From: Sphingobacterium cavernae
Lineage (GTDB): Bacteria > Bacteroidota > Bacteroidia > Sphingobacteriales > Sphingobacteriaceae
Length of the DNA: 45,652 bases
Assembly: GCF_008520265.1 (NCBI RefSeq)
Contig: NZ_VIQM01000035.1
Location: 1-45,652, forward strand
Direction of reading: 5' to 3'
The position numbers were made by a program, and so were the translations under genes. The notes under the pieces were generated by a model. The model had not been told where the DNA came from, searched no databases, and worked only from the letters and a program-made list of their open reading frames with translations. Position 1 is the first letter of the stretch, and each line of letters begins with the position of its first letter. This document shows, piece by piece, positions 6,882 through 16,300 of this stretch.

Positions 6882-7472
6882 ATGAAAAATTTCATCTCAA
6901 ACTTATTTAATAAAGAGCAAGAAGTTGATATTGAGAAAATGCAATTGGCTGCTGCTTTAAGTGTTCATTCTGCTATGTTGGATACGCAGCTAATTAAATT
7001 GGCTCTCAAACAAAATCAGTTAGAATCTCTCCAAGAATATCTCTCTAAGATGACTGCTGTAAATTTGGTGGAGGATTTAGAATTATCGAAAGAAATTGAA
7101 AACATAGAAAGTTATATTTCTGCATATCAAATTCTCGCTGAATCTAATTTCTATGTGAAATTGCACAATAATATTGCAGTTAATTCTTCGAGTGTTATAG
7201 CACCATTTATACTTTTTCCGTTAATTCAAAATGCACTTATATATGGATACAATTCTTTGGAAAAATACCCTATACGTATAAAATTTAATAGTGTAGGAGA
7301 TCAGATAAAATTAGAGGTGAGCAATCATGTAAATCATCATTTGAATAATCAAGAGTCGACAAGTATAATTTCCAATTTAAAGGCTCGCTTGTCGCTACTT
7401 TATCCAGATAAGAATGAACTCATAATCAATAGTAACACTATGTTGTTTAAAGCTACATTGATCATCCGCTAA
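6882..7472 (+). CDS. Reduced LytS/YehU-like histidine kinase-related protein
   Basis: The 196-residue protein has no membrane segment or sensor domain. Residues 20-85 align by pattern with the His_kinase dimerisation region of LytS-type kinases (helical, ending ELSKEIENIESYISAYQIL, the counterpart of the usual EL-x-F-LEDYLELE segment). Residues 105-125 (PFILFPLIQNALIYGYN) match the PPLLLQPLVENAIKHG N-box of the ATPase domain. The usual NPHFLFN phosphoacceptor motif is not intact; a single histidine in LSVHSAML occupies that position. The G-x-G-L-x-N ATP-lid motif is replaced by TSIISNLKARL. It may be a catalytically weak or dead adaptor. It follows the DUF502 gene after one base. No LytTR response regulator is adjacent. 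Confidence 0.6.
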   Translation: MKNFISNLFNKEQEVDIEKMQLAAALSVHSAMLDTQLIKLALKQNQLESLQEYLSKMTAVNLVEDLELSKEIENIESYISAYQILAESNFYVKLHNNIAVNSSSVIAPFILFPLIQNALIYGYNSLEKYPIRIKFNSVGDQIKLEVSNHVNHHLNNQESTSIISNLKARLSLLYPDKNELIINSNTMLFKATLIIR

Positions 7473-7578
7473 ATCTATTAATTTGCGTATTTCTTTTGTT
7501 GCATTCTTTCATTTATTTCTGCATTTATTTATATTTACTTATCTAATAATTAAATGTCGGATTTAAATCTAAATAAAC

Positions 7579-7845
7579 ATGATAGGAACAATAATCGAGA
7601 AAGAAGATATCTTAAATCATAAATTTATAGCCGCTGAGACAAATAGATCCGAAGAATTGAGAAGTAAATTGGTAGAGGCCCAGCGTCTTGGCAACGAATT
7701 CAAATCAAAAGCTTCCATTGTTTTTAATACTATAGATGGACCATTGCGTGTGGAAACAACAGTTTGGTCTGTTACGGACAAATATGTGCAAATCAAAAGC
7801 GGGGTTTTAATTCCTCTAGCAGCCCTAATCGATGTAGAAATCTAG
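7579..7845 (+). CDS. Hypothetical conserved-looking small protein
   Basis: The protein has 88 residues, is soluble, and has no signal peptide or membrane segment. The first 45 residues look helical and charged; the second half is beta-rich (ASIVFNTIDGPLRVETTVWSVTDKYVQIK) and ends in PLAALIDVEI. The second half resembles a small barrel in its strand pattern, but I do not recognise the family and assign no function. It is separated from the murF operon by 106 bases, likely has its own promoter, and is followed by a strong terminator. Confidence 0.6.
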   Translation: MIGTIIEKEDILNHKFIAAETNRSEELRSKLVEAQRLGNEFKSKASIVFNTIDGPLRVETTVWSVTDKYVQIKSGVLIPLAALIDVEI

Positions 7846-7867
7846 AAGTTCAAGACTTAATAAATAC

Positions 7868-7900
7868 AAATAAAGCCTTCAAAAATTGAAGGCTTTATTT
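7868..7900. terminator. Bidirectional terminator between convergent genes
   Basis: A 15-bp perfect stem (7868-7882 with 7886-7900, loop aaa) has A/T-rich edges. It lies between the gene ending at 7845 and the minus-strand gene ending at 7927. Confidence 0.85.
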
Positions 7901-7926
7901 GTAAGAATGATATTCGAAATCATCCT

Positions 7927-8340
7927 TTACTCAACAGGTTGCACTGATTTTTTAGAATGATTGACATCCAAGACAGGTACTAGACCTTCCGATGGCATGT
8001 ATATAATTTGTGGCAAATCACCTTTGTCAGCTAATTTCTCAAGTGTGCGAATGAATAGGTACTGATTATACGTGCTATTTAGTGTGCCAATTTCTAATTT
8101 CATAGCCTCAGCCATACCTTTAGCACGCTCGACCTCTGCCTGTGCATTTAGTTTTTCTGCCTCCAACCGCGCACGTGCCTCTTCGATTAATATTTTACGG
8201 TTTTGTTCGGCTTTAGCCATTTCAGCCTTTCCAGCCATTTCTTGCTGCCAAACATTATAAGTAGGTAATCCAAACATCAGGATTATTATTATAAAAACTA
8301 CAGCTACTAATATTATCCCAATGGGTTTTGAACTATTCAT
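7927..8340 (-). CDS. Membrane protein resembling an SPFH/Band 7 tail without the SPFH core
   Basis: The protein has 137 residues. One transmembrane segment spans about 8-26, followed by a charged helix rich in Ala, Glu, Lys and Arg (EQNRKILIEEARARLEAEKL and AEVERAKGMAEAMKLE). A segment YNQYLFIRTLEKLADKGDLPQIIYMPSEGLVPVL ends the domain. This is the composition and order of the oligomerising C-terminal part of prohibitin/HflC-type SPFH proteins, but the roughly 160-residue SPFH core that normally separates the membrane anchor from this helix is missing. It could be a natural minimal scaffold or a deletion product that kept its reading frame. The frame is intact and no neighbour encodes the missing domain. 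Confidence 0.65.
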   Translation of the reverse strand: MNSSKPIGIILVAVVFIIIILMFGLPTYNVWQQEMAGKAEMAKAEQNRKILIEEARARLEAEKLNAQAEVERAKGMAEAMKLEIGTLNSTYNQYLFIRTLEKLADKGDLPQIIYMPSEGLVPVLDVNHSKKSVQPVE

Positions 8341-8368
8341 ATTTACTTAATTATAAAATTTAAAATTA

Positions 8369-8842
8369 CTATTCTGCTCCGACAATTTTATTTTTTGGCA
8401 AACTCATTTTATACATATCAAATCCTTCAGCCCAATAATCTTTATGTCGCTCGAGCAATTTGAAGCCATTTTTTTCATAGAAGGCATACGCATGTTGTGA
8501 AGTACGTACGATGATGGATTTGATATTTTTACGATTTGTAATGATTTCCAAACGATGATTTAATAACAAAGAGCCGATTCCTTGCTTATGAAAGCCAATA
8601 TCTACAATATCCCAACTTATCTTAGCGATTTGCTTGTCTCTATCGTAATTTATTCCTGCTCCAGCAATAATTTTATCATCCAGTTCAGCAACAAAATAGT
8701 CTTGAATTTCTTCTTCTAGATACGTTTTATAATCTTCAATTTCGGTTTCTGCAAAATATTTTGGTGTATTGTTTTTTATGATTTGCAGTAATGCTGTACG
8801 ATCTTCTGTTTTGTATTTTCTTATCACAATTGCACTATCCAT
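8369..8842 (-). CDS. GNAT family N-acetyltransferase
   Basis: The protein has 157 residues with the GNAT fold order: beta-strand start (IVIRKYKTEDRTAL), a central strand pair (DYFVAELDDKIIAGAGINYD), the acetyl-CoA binding loop (DIGFHKQGIGSLLLNHRLE, containing Q-G-I-G-S-L-L), and the conserved Y-A-F-Y-E-K-N-G-F near residue 125. It transfers an acetyl group from acetyl-CoA to an unknown amine, either a small molecule or a protein N-terminus. It lies 28 bases upstream of the SPFH-tail gene on the same strand and may share its transcript. The substrate cannot be predicted. Confidence 0.85.
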   Translation of the reverse strand: MDSAIVIRKYKTEDRTALLQIIKNNTPKYFAETEIEDYKTYLEEEIQDYFVAELDDKIIAGAGINYDRDKQIAKISWDIVDIGFHKQGIGSLLLNHRLEIITNRKNIKSIIVRTSQHAYAFYEKNGFKLLERHKDYWAEGFDMYKMSLPKNKIVGAE

Positions 8843-8912
8843 AATTCATTTTACTTTGTGAGAAGATAATAAAATTATTCAAGAAAATAAAATCGAAGTT
8901 CAATTACTAAAA

Positions 8913-8943
8913 AAAGGAGTTCAAATGTGAATTGAACTCCTTT
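8913..8943 (-). terminator. Terminator downstream of the pirin gene
   Basis: A 12-bp stem (8913-8924 with 8932-8943) is followed on the minus strand by a run of seven T. It lies five bases beyond the pirin stop codon. Confidence 0.85.
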
Positions 8944-8947
8944 ATTG

Positions 8948-9961
8948 TTAAGCATTAGGTTTGTCTAATTCTTTCCCGAAATTATAACTGGCAAAGCGAC
9001 CAGCATCTTTTGGGTGTACGACATCAATTTCTTCATGCCCCCAAGGCCATCCACCAAATTGTGTTTTTCGATAATCAGCAAATGCCTGATCCAATTCTTC
9101 TTTTGTATTCATGACAATTGGTCCATAAGCTGCCACAGGTTCATTTATCGGTTCACCTTCTAAGATTAATAACTTTGTGCGTTCACCGCTATTTTTTATG
9201 ACGATTTCCTCACCGCCATTAAGGTCTGCTATATAATTTTGATGCAAAGTATTGTCTTCAATATCAATACTTCCTGAACCATCATAAAAGAAAACAAATC
9301 TATTCATAGTCTCTGAGACAGCATCTAAAGTGCATGTTGCATTTGGAGCTAAATCTACTAAAGCGATGCCGACATGATGGCTTGGATCTTTTGCCCATGA
9401 GTATGGTAAAGCATCAATAGACTTTATGCCATTGTATTCACCCAAAATAACTTTGACTTTAACATCCTCACCAACTTTTGCTATTGGAATGTTCTCATGC
9501 CACAACATTTTATATTGTGGTTCGGTCATCTTACTAGCTCCTGGAAGATTCAACCAAATTTGAAATAGACGCAACGGATTATATTTATCTTCGTGTATCA
9601 GAGGGAACATCTCCCCGTGCAGTACACCTGACCCTGCACTCATTAATTGCACATCGCCTTCACCATAACGACCTTTTGATCCTTTGGAATCAAAATGATC
9701 AGCAAATCCTTCTTCCGCAATGGTAATAATCTCAAATCCTCTATGCGGATGGAATGGAAATCCTGGTATTTCTTTGCCGTGATACATTCGCCAATCCGCA
9801 TTTTTGTCAAAATCGTTACCTAAATTTTTACCTTCTAAAGAGGCTTTAGGTCCGAATTTACCATTGCCTTCCGGATATTTGTCATAATGGTAAGCGCCTA
9901 AGATAAATGGATCACCTATTGGCATTGGACCTACTACTTTTTGGATATTTTTAATTTTCAT
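8948..9961 (-). CDS. Pirin family protein (bicupin)
   Basis: The protein has 337 residues from the chosen ATG (MKIKNIQKV). Earlier in-frame ATGs reach 9994 but add a non-conserved basic tail. The N-terminal cupin carries the pirin signature FPFHPHRGFEIIT, then GEGDVQLMSAGSGVLHGEMF, which supplies the His/Glu metal ligands (two His in PHPHRG-like order, a third His and a Glu in HGE). The C-terminal cupin begins around residue 220. Bacterial pirins are cytoplasmic metal-binding proteins; some oxidise quercetin and others bind metabolic enzymes, so the substrate here is open. The gene is monocistronic, with its own terminator. Confidence 0.9.
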   Translation of the reverse strand: MKIKNIQKVVGPMPIGDPFILGAYHYDKYPEGNGKFGPKASLEGKNLGNDFDKNADWRMYHGKEIPGFPFHPHRGFEIITIAEEGFADHFDSKGSKGRYGEGDVQLMSAGSGVLHGEMFPLIHEDKYNPLRLFQIWLNLPGASKMTEPQYKMLWHENIPIAKVGEDVKVKVILGEYNGIKSIDALPYSWAKDPSHHVGIALVDLAPNATCTLDAVSETMNRFVFFYDGSGSIDIEDNTLHQNYIADLNGGEEIVIKNSGERTKLLILEGEPINEPVAAYGPIVMNTKEELDQAFADYRKTQFGGWPWGHEEIDVVHPKDAGRFASYNFGKELDKPNA

Positions 9962-10052
9962 TTTGCAACTTTTCTTTTGCATTATTATCATCAAATGGTA
10001 TGCCGTATTGTGCCAAAACTAGACGGGGTTACCTGGGGGTAAGTGGTAAAAA

Positions 10053-10089
10053 CAATAAGGTTCTTTCAGTAGTTAGAAAGAACCTTATT
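10053..10089 (-). terminator. Terminator at the end of the SusCD/sulfatase operon
   Basis: The 14-bp stem 10053-10066 with 10076-10089 lies 23 bases after the sulfatase stop and is followed on the minus strand by T-rich sequence (TGTTTTTACC). Confidence 0.8.
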
Positions 10090-10111
10090 TTATATTCGGT
10101 ATTGATGCGCT

Positions 10112-11527
10112 TTATTTAGCTAACAAAGGATATATTTCACTTTCAGTATGTGCTTCATCTATGAACTTAGCAAGTTGTTTAACTTTTTTAGGATTTGAAG
10201 TCGCTAAATTATTTTGTTCGAATGGATCTTTGTCAATATTATAAAGTTCGAAATAAGAATCTTTAGGTGATTTGACATTTTGTTTAATTAATTTCCAACC
10301 TTTGGATAGAACTGCTTGTCTTCCTCCATCTTCATGAAATTCCCAATACAAATATGTATGTTTCTTTTGTTTTCCATTTTTTACGAGTGTCGGCAAAAAC
10401 GATAGCCCATCACTTTGAGTAGATGCTGTTAAATTAGCGATTTCTAACATTGTGTTGTACACATCCCAAAATGCTCCAACATGTTTAATATCTTGGTTGG
10501 GAGCAATTTTGTTTTTCCAATTTACGATTAGTGGAGTACGTACACCACCTTCATATAGCGACCTTTTGACACCTTTAAAACCTGCTGTACTGTTGAAAAA
10601 ATCAGGATCAGCTCCACCTTCACGATGTGCACCATTGTCACTTGTAAATAGGATGATTGTATTTTCGCGCAACCCCAATTCATCAAGTTTATTAATTATT
10701 TGACCCACGTAAGCATCCATACGCGTGACCATTGCAGCAAATGTGGCGCGTGGCTTGTCCACAGAAGCATATCCACCTATGGTTGCATTTGCCCCGTAAT
10801 CTTGACCTTTGTGCGGAGTCTCCACAAAAGCATTTTCATACATTTTGAAATATTCATCATCAGGGCCAGCTAATTCAGCATGAGGCAATACTGTAGGCAC
10901 AAAAAGGAAGAAAGGCTTTTCTTTATTGTCATCAATAAATTTCAATGTCTGTTCTTGGATAAGAGTAGGCGCATAATGAACTTTGTCTGTTAGATTGTTT
11001 CCAGCAAGGATTACGCGGTTGTCATTGTGCCACAAATGCGTAGGGTAGTAGCGGTGTGATTGTCGCTGACAATTATATCCGTAAAAGGTGTCGAATCCTT
11101 TAAGGTTTGGATCTCCGCTCGTTCCGACCATTCCAAGTCCCCATTTCCCAAATGCTCCAGTTACATATCCATTTTGTTGTAAATCCATCGCAAAAGTTCG
11201 TATAGAGTCAGCTAAGGGTTCTTGACCTTCGGGCTCAATTTCTTTGTTTCCACGTACATAAGTGTGTCCGGTATGCATTCCTGTCATTAGGGATGCGCGT
11301 GATGGCGCGCACACAGATGTACCTGCATAGAATTGTGTAAATTTTGCTCCCTGCTGAGCCAATTTATCTAGATTGGGAGTTTTGATTTTAGTCTGGCCAT
11401 ACGCACCAAGATCACCAATACCCAAATCATCAGCCATTATAAATACAATATTTGGCTTTTTTGATTGCGCATTTGCAGATAAGGCTAAAAATAGGATAAA
11501 GTATAGTATGTGTTTTATCTTAAGCAT
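10112..11527 (-). CDS. Secreted arylsulfatase (sulfatase family S1)
   Basis: The protein has 471 residues with a signal peptide at 1-20 (LALSANAQ). The metal site starts with MADDLG (Asp33, Asp34). The maturation motif C-x-P-S-R is SVCAPSR with Cys73, which is converted to formylglycine, the catalytic residue, by an anaerobic or aerobic sulfatase-maturating enzyme not found in this window. GKWGLG and FTSDNGAHREGG supply further conserved lysine, aspartate and asparagine positions. The length fits family S1. It hydrolyses sulfate esters, probably on a glycan in the periplasm or on the cell surface. It is the last gene of the ECF sigma/FecR/SusC/SusD operon, so the imported glycan is probably sulfated. 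The subfamily and exact substrate cannot be read from sequence alone. Confidence 0.93.
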   Translation of the reverse strand: MLKIKHILYFILFLALSANAQSKKPNIVFIMADDLGIGDLGAYGQTKIKTPNLDKLAQQGAKFTQFYAGTSVCAPSRASLMTGMHTGHTYVRGNKEIEPEGQEPLADSIRTFAMDLQQNGYVTGAFGKWGLGMVGTSGDPNLKGFDTFYGYNCQRQSHRYYPTHLWHNDNRVILAGNNLTDKVHYAPTLIQEQTLKFIDDNKEKPFFLFVPTVLPHAELAGPDDEYFKMYENAFVETPHKGQDYGANATIGGYASVDKPRATFAAMVTRMDAYVGQIINKLDELGLRENTIILFTSDNGAHREGGADPDFFNSTAGFKGVKRSLYEGGVRTPLIVNWKNKIAPNQDIKHVGAFWDVYNTMLEIANLTASTQSDGLSFLPTLVKNGKQKKHTYLYWEFHEDGGRQAVLSKGWKLIKQNVKSPKDSYFELYNIDKDPFEQNNLATSNPKKVKQLAKFIDEAHTESEIYPLLAK

Positions 11528-11557
11528 ATTTAAAGTATTTTGATTAAATGGAAATAT

Positions 11558-11587
11558 AATGTCTAGTAAGTAAATTTACTAGACATT
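11558..11587 (-). promoter_or_regulatory. Intercistronic hairpin between susD and the sulfatase gene
   Basis: A perfect 12-bp stem (11558-11569 with 11576-11587, loop gtaaat) fills the 71-base gap. On the minus strand it is followed by ATATTTCC, too poor in T for a strong terminator. It may be an attenuator or an RNA-processing/stability element that sets sulfatase level relative to SusCD. Confidence 0.55.
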
Positions 11588-11598
11588 AATTTGTGTAC

Positions 11599-13380
11599 CT
11601 ATTGCCATTCAGGATTTTGTGTTATATTATTGTTTAATACAATTTCTGCTGAAGGAATCGGGTATAAATAATAATGATCAGAGAATGCAGGAGGTACATC
11701 TTCGTAAGCGATATATCCCGCTGATGCACCATTCAAAATAGGTATAATCGAATTTTGCGGTACATCAATTCCTTTTGTAATATATCTTCCAATTTTACGT
11801 TTTGCAGCATAATCCATTTTTTTCCAACGTCGAAGATCATCAAATCTAAATCCTTCTCCCATAAGTTCTACCGCACGTTCTCTACGGATTTCCCAAAGTA
11901 TTGGAGATACATTAGGGTCTCTGGTTGGATCATTTGCAATAGTAGCAATTTGTAGGGAAGAAACTTGACCTCTAGCACGTAACTTATTGATCGTACTATT
12001 AGCTATACTTTGATCAAATTCTCCTAATTCATATTTTGCTTCAGCATAATTTAATAGTACTTCGCCCATTCGGAAAATTGGAGCGTCATTGATGTCCTCA
12101 TTTTGTAACATCTTTATTTTATTACTGAATTTGTAGAATCTATATCCTGTATAAGTTACATTAAATGGCTGTCCAAGATTATAATCAACAAAATGGGGCT
12201 CTTGTGCTAATACTAAACCCTGCCAATTCACAGCTGGTAATGTTTTGCGTGTAGGAATGGATAACGTGTTCATCAAATCAATGTATTCACGATCAGCAGG
12301 ATTCGTAGTATGTGTCCAAGTGTAACTTGGGTGATTCACTACAGTTTTATATGGAGGAGGAACTGTGAAATATAAACGCGTATCTCTATTTCTGAATTCT
12401 TTGTAAGGATCAGTATCTCCATCAAACATAGGGCTTGTGTATCTCGTTTGACCATCTTTCAATAAATATAAATCTACTGCCGCCTTTGTCAAATCCCAAC
12501 GTCCTGAAGAGTTACGTGCTAAAGAAGCCAAGGTGTGTGTGATTTGATTTACCTCATATTGTTTATACAATAACACTTCTTTATTGCTTGCTAAAGATTC
12601 ACTATTAAAAAGTTCATCATAATCAGAATGTAAATCAGGAATATTAGTAATTAATTTTTTAGAAGCTTCAGCGCTAGCTCGTAAATATACTTCTGCTTGT
12701 TGCAATCCGTGATATTTTCTCCATGTTCCTTCGCGCAAGCCAAATCGAGAGAGTAAAGCGCGCACTACATTCGTGTTAATTGAATTTGTGCCGTCGCCAG
12801 TTGGTTTAATATTTTCTTCAGCATAGTTGAGCATTTCTAAAATTTTAGTAGCGATCTCTTCTCTTGATGAGGTATTTCCATAGAGAATATCATCATCGCC
12901 ATCGGTAAGTGCATTCTCTACCCATATTGCTTTGCCATATTTATTTAACAAATCCATATAATGATAAGCCTTAAAGAAATAGCCGAGACTACGCATATGT
13001 TTTTTTTCCGTATCTGTCAATTGATTCGGCTTATCAATATTATCCAGCATAATATTAATACTGCGAATATTATTGTAAGGTGTGTTGTAATCTCCAGAGC
13101 TACTTGGTGTTACTACACGATTCCAAAGCCAGTCTGAAGTCGCATTTGCATTTGCTAATGCAAATAAATCGGTATTTACTTCTGAATTAGGTACAGAATT
13201 ACTATAACCAGGGAATGTCCCATAAAATTGCCATGAATAGGCAACAAAATTTGAATAAGATGTAAATGTCGTATTTTCTGTAAGTGTACCTTCGGGTGAT
13301 AATTCCAAAAGATTACTACAACTTGTTGTTGATAGTCCTAAAGCGATTACTAGACCTATATGTAAAATTGATTTTTTCAT
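11599..13380 (-). CDS. SusD/RagB family nutrient-binding lipoprotein
   Basis: The protein has 593 residues from the ATG at 13380; an in-frame GTG at 13392 would add only four residues before this normal lipoprotein signal. The signal has the lipobox TTSC with Cys21. Tetratricopeptide-like helices follow, and the C-terminal half carries the SusD hallmarks APIFRMGEVLLNYAEAKYELG, NKLRARG, IRRERAVELMGEGFRFDDLRRW and YLYPIPSAEI. SusD proteins sit on the outer surface, bind the glycan and act as a lid over the SusC transporter. The gene starts 15 bases after susC and precedes the sulfatase. The ligand is unknown but probably sulfated, from the neighbouring enzyme. Confidence 0.95.
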   Translation of the reverse strand: MKKSILHIGLVIALGLSTTSCSNLLELSPEGTLTENTTFTSYSNFVAYSWQFYGTFPGYSNSVPNSEVNTDLFALANANATSDWLWNRVVTPSSSGDYNTPYNNIRSINIMLDNIDKPNQLTDTEKKHMRSLGYFFKAYHYMDLLNKYGKAIWVENALTDGDDDILYGNTSSREEIATKILEMLNYAEENIKPTGDGTNSINTNVVRALLSRFGLREGTWRKYHGLQQAEVYLRASAEASKKLITNIPDLHSDYDELFNSESLASNKEVLLYKQYEVNQITHTLASLARNSSGRWDLTKAAVDLYLLKDGQTRYTSPMFDGDTDPYKEFRNRDTRLYFTVPPPYKTVVNHPSYTWTHTTNPADREYIDLMNTLSIPTRKTLPAVNWQGLVLAQEPHFVDYNLGQPFNVTYTGYRFYKFSNKIKMLQNEDINDAPIFRMGEVLLNYAEAKYELGEFDQSIANSTINKLRARGQVSSLQIATIANDPTRDPNVSPILWEIRRERAVELMGEGFRFDDLRRWKKMDYAAKRKIGRYITKGIDVPQNSIIPILNGASAGYIAYEDVPPAFSDHYYLYPIPSAEIVLNNNITQNPEWQ

Positions 13381-13395
13381 TGTAAGATTCACCGT

Positions 13396-16300
13396 TTAAA
13401 AGTTAAAATTCAAACCAAAACTATATTTCTTCAGGAATGGATAAATACCCCCTGAGCCCAAATCAGCACCATCAGCTTCAAAGCCTGTTGGTAGATTGTC
13501 AAATGTGAATAGGTTTTCACCTGTCGCGAATAAACGGACTGATTTGATAAATTTTGTGCGTAGAAGCTCTTGTGGCAAATTATAACCCAAAGTGATGTTA
13601 CGGATACGCAAGTACGATCCATCCTGTAAGAATCTGGTTTGCACTCTTTTATTCGCAGAAGTATTTAAGCCTGCATTTGCATACACGCGACCATAGTGTG
13701 ATTCTGTGTTTTCTGGCGTCCAATAATCCATGTTATGCTTGAATACAGTATTGAATTCATTGTTAAATGGCCAAAAAATATGATTACTCATCCAGATATC
13801 TCTCTTTCCAACACCTTGTAGGAAGATGGAAAGATCTATGTTTTTGTAATTAAAGTTACCATTTATTCCATATTGATATCTTCTCGTATTATTTCCAATG
13901 ACTTTCATGTCTCCTGGATTAGACAGTGTCCCATTACCTGAGAAAATTAAACCATCACCATCTAAATCGGCATACTTGATATCGCCTGGATTCTGTGCAA
14001 CGCCAGTAAAACCTGCAATTCCTTGTTTTAATGTTCCTCCTGTCAGATTTGCATTTAGTGAGCCTTCTACAAAGTCCTCAACTGTATAAAGGCGTTCTGA
14101 AACATAACCCCAAATTTCGCCTATTTGCTTTCCTTCATAATATGAGTTGATTAATCCAGTGCTGTTTTCAAGTTTGGTAATATATCCTTGGTTATCGGAC
14201 AAATTAAATCCTAATGAATAATTAAATTTATTGATATTATCTTTCCAAGTCAATTCCCATTCCCAACCTTTAGATTCTAAGTTTGTACTGTTTTGGAATG
14301 GAGGAGTCGCACCTAATACTGCTGGCAAATCAGCTCCTTGATACAGCATTCCAATTGTTTGTCTTTTGAACCAATCGAAGCTAGTGTTAAGTCGGCCTTG
14401 AAGAATGCCTAAATCCACACCTAAATTTAATGTACGCACATTTTCCCAAGTAAATGTTGAAGAAACAAGACTAGGAGGCGCGATTGTTAATTGTCTAATA
14501 CCTGTTATTGGATTAATCCAGTTGGCATTAGAAGTATTCATATTCGGTGTAACAGGGAAATACACTTGACTTCCTGAACTATTTAATACAACCTGGTTTC
14601 CAATTTCTCCAAATGACCCTCTTAACTTCAATAGGTTTACTTGATTTTTTATGTCAGACATAAAGTTTTCTTCTGCGATATTCCAACCAGCGGAAACAGA
14701 TGGGAAAAATCCAAATTTAGAACCTTCTAAAAAGCGTGAAGAACCATCAAATCGACCGTTTATTTCTAACAAATACTTATTGTTATAATCGTAGTTGATA
14801 CGCCCAAAATATCCTAAGACTGCGTATTGACCGAAACCATCACCTACACTCTGATTACCAGTACTTGTGCCTAAAGAAGGGGAGCTTGGACTTAATAAAT
14901 CAGCACGATTAGCCCAAAAGCTTTGGTTATGACTTTTTTCATAGTTAGTACCTATCAAGTACTTGAAATTATGATTTTCTAGTGCATGGTTATAACTAGC
15001 ATATAAATTCAAAGCGTTGTACTGCGTTGTATAATTCGTGCGTTGATAGTATTCGTTGTTAAAAAGATATTCTTCAGTATAATTATTAGGATTCATGTAT
15101 TTATGACGTACTTGATAGTAAGTGTCGTTATCGTGGTTTTTATTAAAAGTGTATTCACCAGTTACATTTAATCCTTTAATAGGAGAGTACTCCAATTTTC
15201 CGAATAATCGGAAATCATCTCTTTTTAAGACACTTGGTTCTTCATATTTCAAGTAATTATTTGGTGTGCCATAAGGAACTTCAGTTCCATCCATTCCGAT
15301 ATCAAATCCTGTATTGATGAAGGAGCCATGTGAGATTGCTCTATAAAACATTTCACCCATATTCATTGGTGTTCTTCTTGCATCATTCCTATACAAGATA
15401 TTACCTGAAATATTAAGATTTCGAGCGATCTCCGCACTCACATACGAATTCAAATTGTATTTTTTGTACGAATCTTTATCACTAGCCATGATGCCATCTT
15501 CGTTCGTAAACATACCCGATAGACGATAGGCAATTTTTTCACTACCTCCACTTACTGATAGATTATGTAGTTGTTCAAAGCCTTTTTCAAAAACTTCATT
15601 GTACATATCGTATTCTTTTAAGGCATAGCGAGTCCCGTTTACAGTAGTAATTCCTTCTGGATATTTAGTTGGATTGCTCTGATATTCTTGTAATAATCCT
15701 AACCATGTATCCACATTCTGTCCTGTCCAATATGTTGTATTCCCAAAATCTTTAAGTGCTTGGATAAATTCCAGCGGTGAAGCTTTTTCTGGTAGACTTG
15801 TGGCACTCGATGAAGTTAGATTTGTAGAATAATTGAATTGTGTAGGTTGGTTTTTAGCTCCTTTTTTGGTTGTGATCAAGACAACACCGAAGGCTGCTCT
15901 TGCACCATATATTGAAGCTGCTGCTGCATCTTTCAATACCGTGACATTTTGAATGTCTTTGGGATTAACATTATCCAAAGACATAGGAACATTATCAACT
16001 AAAATTAATGGGGATCCTCCGTTAATTGACGTGATTCCTCTGATATTTAAATCAGTACTTTGGCCTGGTCTTCCGCTACCAAATGTAACCTGCATCCCTG
16101 GTACAGCTCCTTGCAAAGCTTGAGAAGCAGAACTTACAGGTCTATCTCCAAGTACTTTCTCCATATCAACAGATGATACAGCTCCTGTTAAGTTAGCCTT
16201 TTTCTGAGTACCAAAACCAACAACTACGATTTCATTTAAAGCTGTCAAATCTTCATCTAATACAACTTTTAAATCAGCCGAGGAATATGGAATCGTCTGT

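Noticed and set aside
8948..9961. Pirin as a member of the SusCD operon
   Set aside because: A strong terminator at 10053-10089 separates it from the sulfatase.
13381..13392. GTG start for susD
   Set aside because: It adds only four residues before a complete lipoprotein signal beginning with ATG at 13380.
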